From: Endozoicomonas numazuensis
GTDB lineage: Bacteria > Pseudomonadota > Gammaproteobacteria > Pseudomonadales > Endozoicomonadaceae
Length of the DNA: 64,000 nucleotides
Assembly (NCBI RefSeq): GCF_000722635.1
Contig: NZ_JOKH01000010.1
Span: forward strand, 42,029 to 106,028
Direction of reading: 5' to 3'
Shown here: positions 1 through 9,858 of the stretch, in pieces
Position numbering within the stretch: position 1 is the stretch's first letter
Layout: each line of letters starts with the position of its first letter
Made by a program: the position numbers and the translations under genes
The notes under the pieces: generated by a model
What the model was told of the DNA's origin: nothing
The model's database searches: none
What the model saw: only the letters and a program-made list of their open reading frames with translations

Positions 1-1
1 G

Positions 2-1291
2 TTAGGCAGCACTGCTGTATGGAGATGATGTTGAAGGGGCGACAGTGGAGGGGGAGTGAGTGTCTTGCTCAGAGTGTTGAGTGATTGAAATTGGTTTCAG
101 GTGTGCTTCGTAAAAAGCAAGACTGTTTTTGCATGTGAGATCATAGTATTTAAAAAAACTGCCGTTGATCTGTGTTTTCTGAAACAGGAAAGTATGCAGC
201 TGTTTAAACAAATGACGGTCTACAGGTTGAGGGTTGCTCCAGAAGGACTTCAGTGACCCCTGGTGAGTAATGCCTTCAATGTCATAAAAGGCTCTGCCCA
301 TAACCTTGGTGGGTAAGTGATGCAGTAATGCCGAGATCCCCACCGTACTGTTTACCGTGATGACTCCGCAGGTATGATGATACAAGTCGGGTAGTGGGAT
401 GTCATGACAATAAAGAACCCTGTCCTGAATCCCCAGCTGTGTAGCCAGCGATTCAATGAACTGACCGTAATCGGTGTAACCCCTGTCCATAGGGTGGTGC
501 TTCAGGCAGAGAATTTTATCGGAATCGGCATACTTCCAGAACGAGGTCATTACCTCCTGAATAAAGGCTTTTACCGATTCATAAGGTGAGTGAAAAATCA
601 TCTGGGAGTCATCGTGAACTTGTAACGGGACCAGATAGAATCGCTGATCAAACTCGTTATCCAGACGAAATTGCATTTGCTGATCGTAGCTTTTAAAAAG
701 CCATTTTCTGGCAAAACCTCTTAGCCAGTAAAAACCTTCTTTAACTGGATGAGATGCTCTGTGGTGTCGGTATTCTGAAAACTCGTCCCTGAAGAAACAA
801 CTGGCCCAATAATAAAAAGCAGCGTAGACAGTCCTTCGCTTCATTGTACCGCCTATGGACTGACTGGATTTAGCAGAGCAAGGGGTTACTTTTTCCAGCT
901 TTTCACGATTAAGCGCCATCTGGCTCAACGAATTAACGCCTTGGGGTTCCAAGGTGATGGTATCAGGTCTTAAATAACCTTCTTCGAACACACAGAATTT
1001 TACCCCGAGTGCATCACAAACCGGTTTGGCGGTTCTGTGATAATAACGGCAATCTCCCATGAGAAAGACCGCTTCGATAGAATGTTTAATGAGGTATTGT
1101 TTGAGAAATGCAGCCCAGTCAGCGGGCTTACCCTTATACTGGGTTTGAACATGGGCCCATGAAAAAAGCCGGTCGCCCCCATTAAAGTTGATTTTATGAG
1201 TAGTGTAACCGGCCTTTGAGAAGGTGCGTGCCAACTGCTTGAAAAACGGTCCCAGTGGACCCTGCAAAAAAAGTACAGCGGATTCAGTCAT
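2..1291 (-). CDS. kpsS: Capsule beta-Kdo transferase KpsS
   Basis: Cytoplasmic glycosyltransferase that works with KpsC to build the oligo-Kdo linker on lysophosphatidylglycerol, on which group-2 capsule chains are exported. The 429-residue product opens with the family signature LQGPLGPFFKQLAR and then INFNGGDR, followed by MGDCRYYH and FEEGYLRPDTIT, all typical of the N-terminal half of KpsS (Capsule_synth family). The C-terminal part carries HHPMDRGY and a TVNSTVGISALLHHLP segment matching the acceptor/nucleotide region. It is somewhat longer than E. coli KpsS (about 390 aa) because of a low-complexity Ser/Thr/Pro tail. The stop codon is complete at positions 2-4. It is the last capsule gene in the window, 169 bp downstream of kpsC. 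Confidence 0.93.
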   Translation of the reverse strand: MTESAVLFLQGPLGPFFKQLARTFSKAGYTTHKINFNGGDRLFSWAHVQTQYKGKPADWAAFLKQYLIKHSIEAVFLMGDCRYYHRTAKPVCDALGVKFCVFEEGYLRPDTITLEPQGVNSLSQMALNREKLEKVTPCSAKSSQSIGGTMKRRTVYAAFYYWASCFFRDEFSEYRHHRASHPVKEGFYWLRGFARKWLFKSYDQQMQFRLDNEFDQRFYLVPLQVHDDSQMIFHSPYESVKAFIQEVMTSFWKYADSDKILCLKHHPMDRGYTDYGQFIESLATQLGIQDRVLYCHDIPLPDLYHHTCGVITVNSTVGISALLHHLPTKVMGRAFYDIEGITHQGSLKSFWSNPQPVDRHLFKQLHTFLFQKTQINGSFFKYYDLTCKNSLAFYEAHLKPISITQHSEQDTHSPSTVAPSTSSPYSSAA

Positions 1292-1386
1292 AGCCTGAGC
1301 ATGGTCCCTGTGCTTGACCTTAGTCGTTCATCTATAGTCGTGTAATGTGCAGATTTTAGCATAATTGATTATAAATCTATAATCGA

Positions 1387-1420
1387 GTGGGTAGTGGGTA
1401 GTGGGTAGTGGGTAGTGGGA
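1387..1420. repeat. 7-bp tandem repeat (GTGGGTA)
   Basis: Four perfect head-to-tail copies of GTGGGTA followed by a partial fifth (GTGGGA), in the short kpsC-kpsS gap. The copy number would be prone to slippage. No promoter or terminator function can be read from it. Confidence 0.9.
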
Positions 1421-1460
1421 GAGTCGGCGTATAAAATAATGAATTGAGTAAGTGAGTGCT

Positions 1461-3530
1461 CTAATGTCTAAAAGCTTCGAGCAGGTATCGGGCTTTGCGA
1501 AGGTTACGATCCAGCCAGTTACTGGATGTTTTTTTACCCCTTGTACGGGTGGACTGAATCAATCGAATAACCCTCTCAGGTGTTGTATATCGTCTGGTTT
1601 TCCAATTGATATAGGTGGGGTAATAGCAATGAGCAAAGTAAATCAATTCATCTAAGGTTCGTTTGCGATGACGCCTCAGACAGGTTAAATGGTCAATAGT
1701 AATCCCCCAGCCTGCATAGAACGGCTGGCCCCAGCAATGGACCGTTTTCTCAAGTGTCAAGGCTTCAAAACCTGCCAGAGATGTCATTACGTGCAACTCA
1801 TCGCATTGTTCAATACAGTCAAAAATATCACCATCAGTGACCACATGATCAACCCAATTCAAAGCGGTATTTTCAGGAATATGCCCCTCTCTCCCTGCTA
1901 AAAGCACATCAGGGTGAGGCTTGTACACAATGAATGCATCAGGTGCATAAGCCCTAACTGCCTGAATCAGTTCAAGGTTGGAGGAGAGCTCAGGACTCCC
2001 CCATTGAATGGAAGCATCGCTGTCCACCTGACCCGTAATCAGTATTTTTCGTTGATCGCACCTACAAGCTTTAAATAGACTTTGTTGAGAACCTTGAAGG
2101 TTGTACTTGCTGATTCGCTGATCTCTTAATGTTTTACGTAAAGCCGTTGCTCGAGCTAATTGCTGTTTGTCCAGATCAATAGAATTGATCGCTGTCTCAA
2201 GATCAGAGGGACGTGAGGCATCAAAATAGATACCGCTCTGATCCAAAATTAAAGAACTGGGCCTGCGAAGTTCTGCACCAAGGCCTACTGAGCGAATAAA
2301 GGCATCTTCCGCTCTAAACAGTTGAATGTGTGGTTCAGGCTTGTAGTCATGATGTTTGGCACCCCAAATCAGAATACCATCCCCAGGTTTTACCCTTGCT
2401 TCAGCTTGCTGCAGTGATTTCACAAACAGAATTTTTTCTGAAATAGCCTGGGTAAAGCTCTTCAGAAACGCTCGTTTCCAGAGGCTGAAGCCTACAGCAT
2501 AAAGCGTATTAACCGGTTGGTTTCGTAACGCTCTCTGCAGAGGGATAAGTTCGAGAATATCTTCAAGTTCACAGCGTTCAAATGTTTCCGGGTCAATATA
2601 ACGGGTGTATTTCAGGCAGGCGGCTGCAAAGAGACTCTCAATAGTATGCGTTTGTTGTCTACGAGGGCAGGGAACCCGGTCGTCAGTTAACCCCCAGCCA
2701 CTATAAAAAGGTACACCAAAGCAAACGACGGGTTTATTGTGCCAGAGTGCTTCAAACCCCAGTTGAGAGGTTACCACATAGACTTTTTCAAAATAGGGGA
2801 AAAGAGACTGAGCATTAACCCTGTCGGAAAGAATACGAATTCTTGGGTGATCTGGCAGATTGTTACCGAGGTAACCCTTTTTGGTACCCAGAACAACATC
2901 AGGATGAACTTTAACCCAGACTTCAGAATCAGGGTTCTCTGAAAGAGCAGCCTCTAGCATTTCCTTAAAGCTGGCGTCGTCTGCCAGACCAAATGTGACC
3001 GAACAGTCACCATAGGTTTGATCGACAACGAGCACTCTGGGCATTTCTGGTTCAAAAATTGATGAATCAGAAAGATTAGGCTCATGGTTATATTTACTGA
3101 TCCTGTTACGGGTGATCTGATCCAGAAGATTGACTGAACGTTGTTCCAGTTCGGGCGTGAGCCAATCAGGCTTATTCAGCAAATCTTCGATGTCGGATGA
3201 GGCTGTAGCGTCGTAGTAGATGCCTTTTTTATCAACGATCAGTGAAAAGCGTTTATCACCCAGGGCAGGGTGGCCCAGGTAGCTGATAAAGCCATCTTCC
3301 AGGTGCCAATAGGGAATATTATGCTGACTTGCCAGTGCAATAGCTTTAGTCGTGTTGGGCTTCTTCCCCCAGCCAAGTACAACATGAGACGACTGGATCT
3401 TTGAATACGGCTTTTTCTGCTCTATCTGATTGCATTGTAAGAGAGCAGATAACTCAGTTGCTTTACTGATGCCGCGAGAAAGTGTGATAAAAGCCGGGTC
3501 TGTCATTGAAGAAGGCTGCAAGAAAGTCAC
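1461..3530 (-). CDS. kpsC: Capsule beta-Kdo transferase KpsC (two-domain)
   Basis: Dual-domain beta-Kdo transferase that starts and extends the Kdo linker of the capsule glycolipid. At 689 aa it has the usual KpsC length (E. coli about 675). The internal duplication is visible: a first unit (about 1-330) with GLGWGKKPNT-like, DGFISYLGH and GFEALWHNKPVVCFGVPFY, and a second unit (about 350-680) with IWGAKHH, GLGAELRRPSSLILD and GFEALTLEKTVHCWGQPFY. The PFYxGWG motif closes both. It lies downstream of a glycosyltransferase gene and upstream of kpsS in the same orientation, presumably the end of the RfaH-controlled operon. Nothing looks broken. Confidence 0.95.
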   Translation of the reverse strand: MTFLQPSSMTDPAFITLSRGISKATELSALLQCNQIEQKKPYSKIQSSHVVLGWGKKPNTTKAIALASQHNIPYWHLEDGFISYLGHPALGDKRFSLIVDKKGIYYDATASSDIEDLLNKPDWLTPELEQRSVNLLDQITRNRISKYNHEPNLSDSSIFEPEMPRVLVVDQTYGDCSVTFGLADDASFKEMLEAALSENPDSEVWVKVHPDVVLGTKKGYLGNNLPDHPRIRILSDRVNAQSLFPYFEKVYVVTSQLGFEALWHNKPVVCFGVPFYSGWGLTDDRVPCPRRQQTHTIESLFAAACLKYTRYIDPETFERCELEDILELIPLQRALRNQPVNTLYAVGFSLWKRAFLKSFTQAISEKILFVKSLQQAEARVKPGDGILIWGAKHHDYKPEPHIQLFRAEDAFIRSVGLGAELRRPSSLILDQSGIYFDASRPSDLETAINSIDLDKQQLARATALRKTLRDQRISKYNLQGSQQSLFKACRCDQRKILITGQVDSDASIQWGSPELSSNLELIQAVRAYAPDAFIVYKPHPDVLLAGREGHIPENTALNWVDHVVTDGDIFDCIEQCDELHVMTSLAGFEALTLEKTVHCWGQPFYAGWGITIDHLTCLRRHRKRTLDELIYFAHCYYPTYINWKTRRYTTPERVIRLIQSTRTRGKKTSSNWLDRNLRKARYLLEAFRH

Positions 3531-3657
3531 TGATACTCGATAGAAATAAAATTAGAAGGCAGATGAATACTTTGTAAGGAGAAAGTAGGTACAGTATTGT
3601 CGAGATTGTCGAGAATTAGAGTGCGCATCACTAATATCGATCTATATCCCGAAGTGC

Positions 3658-4683
3658 TCAGACTGCTTGATTAAGAACGCGGCTTGAAGAGTCAATGTTC
3701 AAAATCATTCGGTTCGCATTGGTCAGTACATCCTGCTTATCCATGACCATAAGCTGTTCAATAGCCTCTACCCATGCATCTACCGTATCTTCAGCAATGA
3801 GGCCTGCATTGTTGTCCCTTATTTGATCAGATAAAGGGAAGCGAGAAGAGTATATTCCCACAGCGTTCTGGCGACAAATATCCAACATTTTAGTATGGGA
3901 TCTGGACAGATTGAATGAGGTGTCCATTAAAGGAGCTAAACCAATATCCATGGTTCTGGTAGACGTCATGGTCAGATAGTCAGGCCAGGGCATGGGATGC
4001 AGAATCTGTATACGAGGAATACCTCTTGCCGCTTTATATAATGAATGATCTCCGATGAGTTCAAACCAGGTATTCAGGTTACGTGACTGGACTTTTTGAA
4101 TAACCTTCATTACAAACTTCCAATCCTCCCGGTGGGAGCTGCTACCGTGATAAAAGCATCGAATCAACGGCAGTTTTTCTTTGTCAATCTGGGAAGGGGA
4201 GAGGACCGCCTCTGCCGGTAACTGATATTTCTCTGCCAGATGAGTAGTGGAAACCCAGATTTTGTCACAAACAGCTTCTAGCCGTGGCTTTGCCTTTTTG
4301 TACCATGAAGATAGACGCTTACGGTAAGGTTTTGGAAGAGTGTGATCCAGATGCGAACCCGGTATATCGTCGTCAATAAACCAGATGACGCCTGAGCACA
4401 TTACGGAAGCATCTGTTAGGTGCTCTAAAATACTGAGAGGAACATCTCTGACCAGAACAATTAGACAGCCGGCTGTGATTGAAGCCGTTACCTGTGACAG
4501 ACAGTCATCTCGGCTAACATCAATCTCTGTATATTTCTGAACCTGATGACTTCTGTTTCGAAAATAGAAATCAACCGTTGGAGAAATAGATTTGCCGATA
4601 ATAACCACTTCTCCGTTCCACTTTGCAGAATATTGTTTTGATGCAGTGAAAAGAATTGGTTTGGATCTGAATCTGATTAGCAT
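3658..4683 (-). CDS. GT-B glycosyltransferase-like protein
   Basis: A 341-aa protein, probably a cytoplasmic glycosyltransferase acting on the capsule repeat. The segment IWFIDDDIPG, then a CDKIWVSTTHLAEKY stretch and a C-terminal domain with WFELIGDHS, PWPDYL, DIGLAPLMDTSFN and SHTKMLDICRQNAVGIYS resemble the nucleotide-sugar-binding half of group-1 (GT4-like) enzymes. The usual EAMACG loop is replaced by the SHTKMLDI version seen in 'glycosyltransferases group 1' linked to GT2/rhamnan proteins. It starts 3 bp after the stop of the upstream 1026-aa glycosyltransferase, so the two are almost certainly co-translated. Substrate unknown. Confidence 0.7.
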   Translation of the reverse strand: MLIRFRSKPILFTASKQYSAKWNGEVVIIGKSISPTVDFYFRNRSHQVQKYTEIDVSRDDCLSQVTASITAGCLIVLVRDVPLSILEHLTDASVMCSGVIWFIDDDIPGSHLDHTLPKPYRKRLSSWYKKAKPRLEAVCDKIWVSTTHLAEKYQLPAEAVLSPSQIDKEKLPLIRCFYHGSSSHREDWKFVMKVIQKVQSRNLNTWFELIGDHSLYKAARGIPRIQILHPMPWPDYLTMTSTRTMDIGLAPLMDTSFNLSRSHTKMLDICRQNAVGIYSSRFPLSDQIRDNNAGLIAEDTVDAWVEAIEQLMVMDKQDVLTNANRMILNIDSSSRVLNQAV

Positions 4684-4686
4684 AGA

Positions 4687-7600
4687 TTAGATTCTAAGAG
4701 AGAAGTCTTCTTTTGTATGAGTCAGGTTAGGGTTATAGAAAGGATCTGATTCTATTTTTCCTTTCCATTTTTTTTGCATGAAAGCAAATTCTTTTTCGAA
4801 TCGAGCTTTCTTTTCAGGCGTATCATCCAGTCCACGGCTAATGGATTCATGATGATAGAGTTCTGCGTAGGGCGTCCATAGGTTTCTATAACCTGCTTCA
4901 CGGACTTTAAGGCATAGGTCTACATCATTCAGAGCGACGACCAGGTTATTTTCATCCAGTCCCTCCACTTCAAGAAAGATGTCTTTTCTCAATAGAAGTA
5001 CTGCAGCAGTAACAGCAGATAAGGTCTGAACACAGTTTAATCGGTTAAAGTAACCAGAATCAGTTCGCTTGAAATGCTTATGCGAATGCCCGGCAACTCC
5101 ACCAAGCCCGCAGATTACCCCTCCATGCTGTAGAGTGTCGTTAGCGTAGTACAGCTTGGCTCCAACACATCCGATTTCAGGTCTTATTGCATGCGAGACC
5201 ATTTCAGTTAGCCAGTCACCTGAGATGACTTCAATATCATTATTGATCAGCCCAATTATACTGCCTTTAGCATGCTTTACACCGAAGTTATTAATAGCTG
5301 AATAGTTAAAAGGGTAGTCATAAGCCAGCACTCTGACCTTGTCATTCAAGCTGATTTCATGAAAGTAACTCAGAGTTTTTAAACATTCACTCTGGTTGTC
5401 CAGCACTATGATTTCATAGTTTTGATAGCTGGTTTTAGACAGAATACTGTCGATACACTGTTTTAGAATATCGTAGCCATCACGTGTAGGAACCAGTAGG
5501 CTAACTAGAGGTTTATTCTCAGGTATTGGCCATTGAATGCGATAGTTTGCTTTTTCATTCTGATAGCTGATTTTAATGTTTTCTTTTTTCTGAGCAAAAA
5601 AATCAGATCTGCTCTTTTGGCCTGATTTTATCAGATCAGCATGTGAAAGATGGCTTTCTTTATTTTTTTTCTTATGAACTAAGATCTCTGGTATTCGAGC
5701 TATCTGGCTAGAGTCCAGGCTGTCAGAGGCACGTAATATCGCATCATAAATATATAAGCTCTCCAGATTTGTCCTGAAACCACCAATGGCTTTCAGCTGT
5801 TCTATTTTAAAAGTTACAAAATCAGAAATATAATCATCACTGTAAAATAAATCAGGATTCCAATCTGATTTAAAGTGAGGTTTAGAGCGTTTACCATCCT
5901 TATCAATTAGATCTTCATCTGTATAGAGGATTTGAATATCGGGTTCTCTCTGAATTTTATCCGCTAAAAATAATAAACTATGTTTGGAAATAGTATCTCG
6001 AGAGTCAAGTATTGTTAGATAATCACTATCTGAATCAGAAATAAGATTATTAAGGCAAGCAGATAAATTACCATTCCGTACTATATGTGGGAAGTAGTTT
6101 ATTTCTTCATCCGTTAACTTGTTATAGAGCTTTGATAGCTTTTCAGTTTGATTATTATGAACAATAGAAAGTCGAAAATCCTTATAACTCTGATTTACAA
6201 CTGCATCGATAACACTGCTTGATGGTTCATCAGATTCATGAAAAATTAAGGCTAGATCAAATTTTATCTTTTTTTTTAAGGAGTTCTGCTTTTCTACAAT
6301 AAATTCAGAATTTTTTCTAAAAACTTCGTTAAGCTGAACCCATTCAGAATAGTTTTCTAATCTTCTGGAAAAAATGAAAAGCTCTTCATAACTTTTCAAC
6401 AAATCTATATGACTTAGATTAGATGGAAGAGTACTCATTCTGACAGATTTGATTTTTTTAAGTATCAACTTACGAGCATAATTTTTGGTAAGCTTTGAAA
6501 ACTCTAGGACTTCAATGTTAAAACAACATGCTTCATCAGCAGGATCAAAGCGAATAGATCGGGCTGCTTCCGGGAAAAAGCAAACCTTTTTCATTAAAGC
6601 TCCGTTCTTAAGTGGCAGGTTTATAGCGGTCTCTTCAGACATCCCTGATCCATAATTGACATACAATTTGCCATTCAAACGAGCCTTATCACTTTTTACT
6701 TTTACAGTAAGCATGTACCAGCCTTTGGGTAAGGCTCCATGGCGCTTAGCCATAAATCCAGGGTCACTGCCAACTGCCTGCCAGTTAAACCTTGTAGATT
6801 CTGAAGGTTTAATATCAGAGCAAGGTAGTAGTGTGTATTCCAGCTTCCGGTCAACCCAGCGACCAATGACTCCTGTTTTCCTGCAGGCTTTACTCAAAAA
6901 ACCAGGTTTTTTTTTGTTACTGTTGGAATACTCTGCCAACGCCAGCTGATATTGAATGTTCTGCATTTCACGTTTGACAGGCTCATAGAATCGATCCATG
7001 TCCTTACAAGGTTCATGGTTCATATCATGGGCCTTAAAAAAGCCATCTCGTCTCAATTCGTTTACCGTTGCCCTGCCACGGCGCTGTTTGCGGTTTTTGA
7101 ATTCGTCAAATGACTTGATGACATAATGGTTAACGCGTAGTGGCTCCCAGTCCACGCTATCGCTAGAGCCATGCCTGTTTTTTTCATAAAAAGAAAATGT
7201 ACTTCCATTTGCTTTAACGTATTTTCCTCTTTTCAACTGAACTTTATGAGGGTTTAGCATTCTTTCACAATACGCAGGCTTAAGCAGAGACTTGATATGC
7301 CGGTTTGTTCCGGTCTGCTGTCTGGCACGATGGGTAAAACGTTCAATAACAGGGTGATCTTCATACTCAATATGACCAGAGGAGCCATAAATTGCCCAAT
7401 TCAAAGCTATAGCCCCTACACTTTCATCCTTGAGCAAAGGTACTAGGTAAGGACGTATACTCATACCTTCTGAAGGAACTATAAATTCATCAGCATCAAT
7501 GAACGCTAGTAAGTCCAGATCCTCACAATAATTACCAAGAATTTTATTGTAAGCTGGTAACTGAGGCCCTTTTCCATCAACAGTAGGAAATGGAATGCGA

Positions 7601-7767
7601 GTTATAAGACCTGCATCGTGTAGCTTAAGGAGTAGTTCTGTCGAGCCGTCATCACTGATGTTATCAGCAATGAAGAACTGATCGACCCCCATCAGGCGAT
7701 GAAAAGCCAGCCATTCCAGGATATAGGGCTTTTCATTTTTAAATATTGCAGCTATGGCTAGTTTCAT
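4687..7767 (-). CDS. Two-domain glycosyltransferase (GT92/DUF23-like + GT2)
   Basis: A 1026-aa fusion. Residues 1 to about 270 match the Glyco_tranf_2_4/GT92-like type: AIFKNEKPYILEWLAFH, GVDQFFIADN, then FIDADEFIVP (the metal-binding DxD-type motif). A middle part (about 300-440) looks like a beta-sandwich carbohydrate- or lectin-like insert. The second half contains a degenerate GT-A region (ILYTDEDLID) and a full GT2 domain (about 720-1000): VSLLVPTRDGYDILKQC, INNDIEVISGDWL, GAKLYYANDTLQHGG and ALNDVDLCLKVREAGYRN. This second half is the rhamnosyltransferase-like GT2 type common in surface-polysaccharide loci, consistent with rfbC/rfbD in the same locus. Two or three linkages may be made by this single protein. 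Confidence 0.85.
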   Translation of the reverse strand: MKLAIAAIFKNEKPYILEWLAFHRLMGVDQFFIADNISDDGSTELLLKLHDAGLITRIPFPTVDGKGPQLPAYNKILGNYCEDLDLLAFIDADEFIVPSEGMSIRPYLVPLLKDESVGAIALNWAIYGSSGHIEYEDHPVIERFTHRARQQTGTNRHIKSLLKPAYCERMLNPHKVQLKRGKYVKANGSTFSFYEKNRHGSSDSVDWEPLRVNHYVIKSFDEFKNRKQRRGRATVNELRRDGFFKAHDMNHEPCKDMDRFYEPVKREMQNIQYQLALAEYSNSNKKKPGFLSKACRKTGVIGRWVDRKLEYTLLPCSDIKPSESTRFNWQAVGSDPGFMAKRHGALPKGWYMLTVKVKSDKARLNGKLYVNYGSGMSEETAINLPLKNGALMKKVCFFPEAARSIRFDPADEACCFNIEVLEFSKLTKNYARKLILKKIKSVRMSTLPSNLSHIDLLKSYEELFIFSRRLENYSEWVQLNEVFRKNSEFIVEKQNSLKKKIKFDLALIFHESDEPSSSVIDAVVNQSYKDFRLSIVHNNQTEKLSKLYNKLTDEEINYFPHIVRNGNLSACLNNLISDSDSDYLTILDSRDTISKHSLLFLADKIQREPDIQILYTDEDLIDKDGKRSKPHFKSDWNPDLFYSDDYISDFVTFKIEQLKAIGGFRTNLESLYIYDAILRASDSLDSSQIARIPEILVHKKKNKESHLSHADLIKSGQKSRSDFFAQKKENIKISYQNEKANYRIQWPIPENKPLVSLLVPTRDGYDILKQCIDSILSKTSYQNYEIIVLDNQSECLKTLSYFHEISLNDKVRVLAYDYPFNYSAINNFGVKHAKGSIIGLINNDIEVISGDWLTEMVSHAIRPEIGCVGAKLYYANDTLQHGGVICGLGGVAGHSHKHFKRTDSGYFNRLNCVQTLSAVTAAVLLLRKDIFLEVEGLDENNLVVALNDVDLCLKVREAGYRNLWTPYAELYHHESISRGLDDTPEKKARFEKEFAFMQKKWKGKIESDPFYNPNLTHTKEDFSLRI

Positions 7768-7799
7768 ACTTACAGTGGTGATTCAGCTAAAAAATTAAA

Positions 7800-8681
7800 T
7801 TAATCGGTTTCTAACATCGAGTAGAGGTACTCTCTGAACGCACCATTCAGCTCAGGGTGTCGCAAAGCGTACTCAACATTTGCTTTCATATGCCCCAGCT
7901 TGCTACCGCAATCGTAACGGATACCGTCAAACTCATAAGCATGAATAGTTTGCTCATTTATCAGGGCGGCAATAGCATCAGTCAACTGAATTTCACCACC
8001 GGCGCCACGCGGGGTATTCTCGAGTAACTCAAAAATACGGGGTTGGAGGACATAACGGCCCACAATAGAAAGATTTGAAGGCGCTTCTTCAACAGCAGGC
8101 TTTTCAATAACGCCCTTGAGTTTATACAGACGGTCACTGACGTTAATGGGGTCAATCACACCATACTTATTCACCCGCTCCATCGGTACCTGTTCAACAG
8201 CAACGACAGAACTCTGAGCGTCTTTAGCCAATGCAATCATCGTGTTCAGACAAGGTGTGTGTTCACAGTAGATCATGTCGTCAGCCAGAAGTACGGTGAA
8301 AGGCTCATTGCCGATGATATCTTTGGCACACAAAACCGCATGGCCCAAACCAAGAGCTTCCTGTTGGCGGACATAAAAGCAGTTAACGCCTTTTGGCAAT
8401 ATATTTCTTACCGTATTCAGCAGCTCCTGTTTTCCTGCTTCTTCCAGCTTATATTCAAGCTCAAAGTTTTTATCGAAGTGATCTTCAATAGGGCGTTTGG
8501 TCCAGGAAGTGACAAAGATCAGATCAGTGATACCTGCAGCAATAGCTTCTTCTACAGCATATTGAATCAGTGGTTTATCGACTACAGGCAGCATCTCTTT
8601 CGGACACGCCTTGGTAGCCGGCAGGAAACGAGTGCCCATTCCTGCTACGGGGAATACGGCTTTCTTAATGTGTTCTGACAT
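7800..8681 (-). CDS. galU: UTP-glucose-1-phosphate uridylyltransferase
   Basis: Makes UDP-glucose from glucose-1-phosphate and UTP. UDP-glucose is then oxidised by Ugd (encoded upstream on the same strand) to UDP-glucuronate for capsule synthesis. Family motifs are clear: [18 protein letters not shown] near the N-terminus (nucleotide binding), [21 protein letters not shown] and [20 protein letters not shown] place the start at the ATG at 8681 ([11 protein letters not shown]); the reading frame stays open to a TTG at 8699, but that codon has no Shine-Dalgarno and GalU proteins start near IKK. galU and ugd would normally be adjacent, but here about 5 kb of toxin-antitoxin DNA separates them. 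Confidence 0.95.
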   Translation of the reverse strand: MSEHIKKAVFPVAGMGTRFLPATKACPKEMLPVVDKPLIQYAVEEAIAAGITDLIFVTSWTKRPIEDHFDKNFELEYKLEEAGKQELLNTVRNILPKGVNCFYVRQQEALGLGHAVLCAKDIIGNEPFTVLLADDMIYCEHTPCLNTMIALAKDAQSSVVAVEQVPMERVNKYGVIDPINVSDRLYKLKGVIEKPAVEEAPSNLSIVGRYVLQPRIFELLENTPRGAGGEIQLTDAIAALINEQTIHAYEFDGIRYDCGSKLGHMKANVEYALRHPELNGAFREYLYSMLETD

Positions 8682-8794
8682 AAGGGTGGACTCATTCAAA
8701 AGTGGATTATGTACGAAAACTTGGAATCTGAGGTCTGACAGGACTAAACTGAAAGTGTGTAAAGCAATGTGTAAACAATACAGGAGATAAATTC

Positions 8795-8989
8795 ATGCCA
8801 AGCAACCTTGCTATTGATGATGACCTGATTGCACAGGTAAAAAAATTAGGTGGCTACAAAACAAAAAAAGCGGCGGTTAACGAAGCATTAGCAGAATTTG
8901 TTCGACATAGACAACAGCTTGAATTGTTGGATGACTTTGGGGCAATTGACTATGAAACTGACCAACACAATAAAAAGGCACGTCGCTAA
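8795..8989 (+). CDS. vapB: VapB-type antitoxin
   Basis: A 64-aa antitoxin with a short DNA-binding head (SNLAIDDDLIAQVKKLGG-, then KTKKAAVNEALAEFV), typical of the VapB family whose members begin with a ribbon-helix-helix-like segment and end in a toxin-binding tail. The start is supported by AGGAG 7 nt upstream. It ends 2 bp before the PIN toxin gene, the standard antitoxin-first arrangement. The upstream region holds a near-direct repeat (GTGTAAAGCA / GTGTAAACAA) that could be an autoregulatory operator. It is transcribed against the capsule operon. Confidence 0.88.
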   Translation: MPSNLAIDDDLIAQVKKLGGYKTKKAAVNEALAEFVRHRQQLELLDDFGAIDYETDQHNKKARR

Positions 8990-8991
8990 TC

Positions 8992-9411
8992 ATGGTACTT
9001 GTTGATACCTGCGTTTGGTCTGCTGCCTTAAGGCGGAAGAAAACAGATGCCCCTCTATCAGAAGAAGCTTTAATTCTACAAAGACTGATCAGGCAGCACC
9101 GTGCAGTCATGATTGGCCCTGTTTTGCAAGAAGTGTTAACAGGAATACGGTATACAGAGCAATTTACCCGTTTGCAAACCAAGCTGAAAGCCTTTGAGCT
9201 ACTGTCCATAGAACCTGCTGATTACATACAGGCGGCGATCTACTCAAATATGTGCAGAAGCAAGGGTATTCAAGGCTCACATACAGACTACCTGATTGCC
9301 ACAGTAGCCATAAAATACCATATCCCTGTGTTGACTACCGACAACGACTTTACTCATTATCAAAAACACATCCCTGTACAATTGTTTGCAAAACCTGAAG
9401 ACTTTTTGTGA
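8992..9411 (+). CDS. vapC: VapC-type PIN-domain ribonuclease toxin
   Basis: A 139-aa PIN-domain endoribonuclease. The acidic active-site residues are visible: D in LVDTCVW (N-terminus), E in LQEVLTGI, D in GSHTDYLIA and D in TTDNDF. VapC toxins usually cleave tRNA or rRNA; the target here cannot be inferred. It sits 2 bp after vapB and ends 4 bp before a truncated ugd 3' end on the opposite strand (stop-to-stop), so the module replaced what would normally follow ugd. Confidence 0.9.
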   Translation: MVLVDTCVWSAALRRKKTDAPLSEEALILQRLIRQHRAVMIGPVLQEVLTGIRYTEQFTRLQTKLKAFELLSIEPADYIQAAIYSNMCRSKGIQGSHTDYLIATVAIKYHIPVLTTDNDFTHYQKHIPVQLFAKPEDFL

Positions 9412-9414
9412 ACG

Positions 9415-9741
9415 TTAATCAGAGCCAAACAAATCACGGGTGTAAACCTTATCAGCAACATCCGACAGTTCTTCAACCATACGGTTAGAAACTATGACAT
9501 CAGACATTTGCTTAAAGGCTTCAAAGTCTTTAATCACCCAGGAGTGGTAAAACTCAGATTCTTCCAGCACAGGTTCATAAACTACGACTTCAATCCCCTT
9601 GGCTTTAATCCGCTTCATAACACCTTGAATGGGTGAGACGCGGAAGTTATCAGACCCTGTTTTCATAATCAGACGGTAGATACCAGCTACTTTGGGTTCT
9701 TGCTGTTATATGGGCTCAGCAATAAAGTCTTTACGGGTGGT
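9415..9741 (-). pseudogene. Truncated ugd 3'-end copy A
   Basis: Homologous to the last ~107 codons of the intact ugd at 13747-14919 but lacking the first ~283. Similarity begins abruptly at the ACCACCCGTAAAG point (TTRKDF). This copy is the most diverged: it carries a stop where the intact gene has the Leu of ESILQQ, plus substitutions such as RVSPIQ for RASSIQ. An internal ATG leaves an 83-residue readable tail, but a free C-terminal Ugd domain is unlikely to be functional. It is flanked by vapC on its 3' side and by repeat R1 on its truncated side. Confidence 0.92.
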
Positions 9742-9762
9742 GAAAGTAATCATTCAATCAAT

Positions 9763-9790
9763 TGCACTGTGCAAAAATTGCCCCCGGAGT
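9763..9790 (+). repeat. REP-like repeat R1
   Basis: Degenerate copy (TGCACTGTGCAAAAATTG then CCCCCGGAGT) of the family whose consensus is roughly TGCAC-xx-TGCAAGAACTG followed by ACCCCGGAGTTC. It lies 21 bp beyond the truncation point of ugd copy A. The intervening ATTCAATCA resembles the ATTTAATCG found at the same place next to copy B. Confidence 0.75.
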
Positions 9791-9858
9791 GCCTGTTGTC
9801 AGGAGGTCATAATCTCACACCTGATCTATGCTGTGGTTCTGTGATGTTTGAGGTAGTT

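Noticed and set aside
1387-1420. Possible CRISPR-like array
   Set aside because: Units are 7 bp, contiguous and without spacers; no cas genes anywhere in the window.
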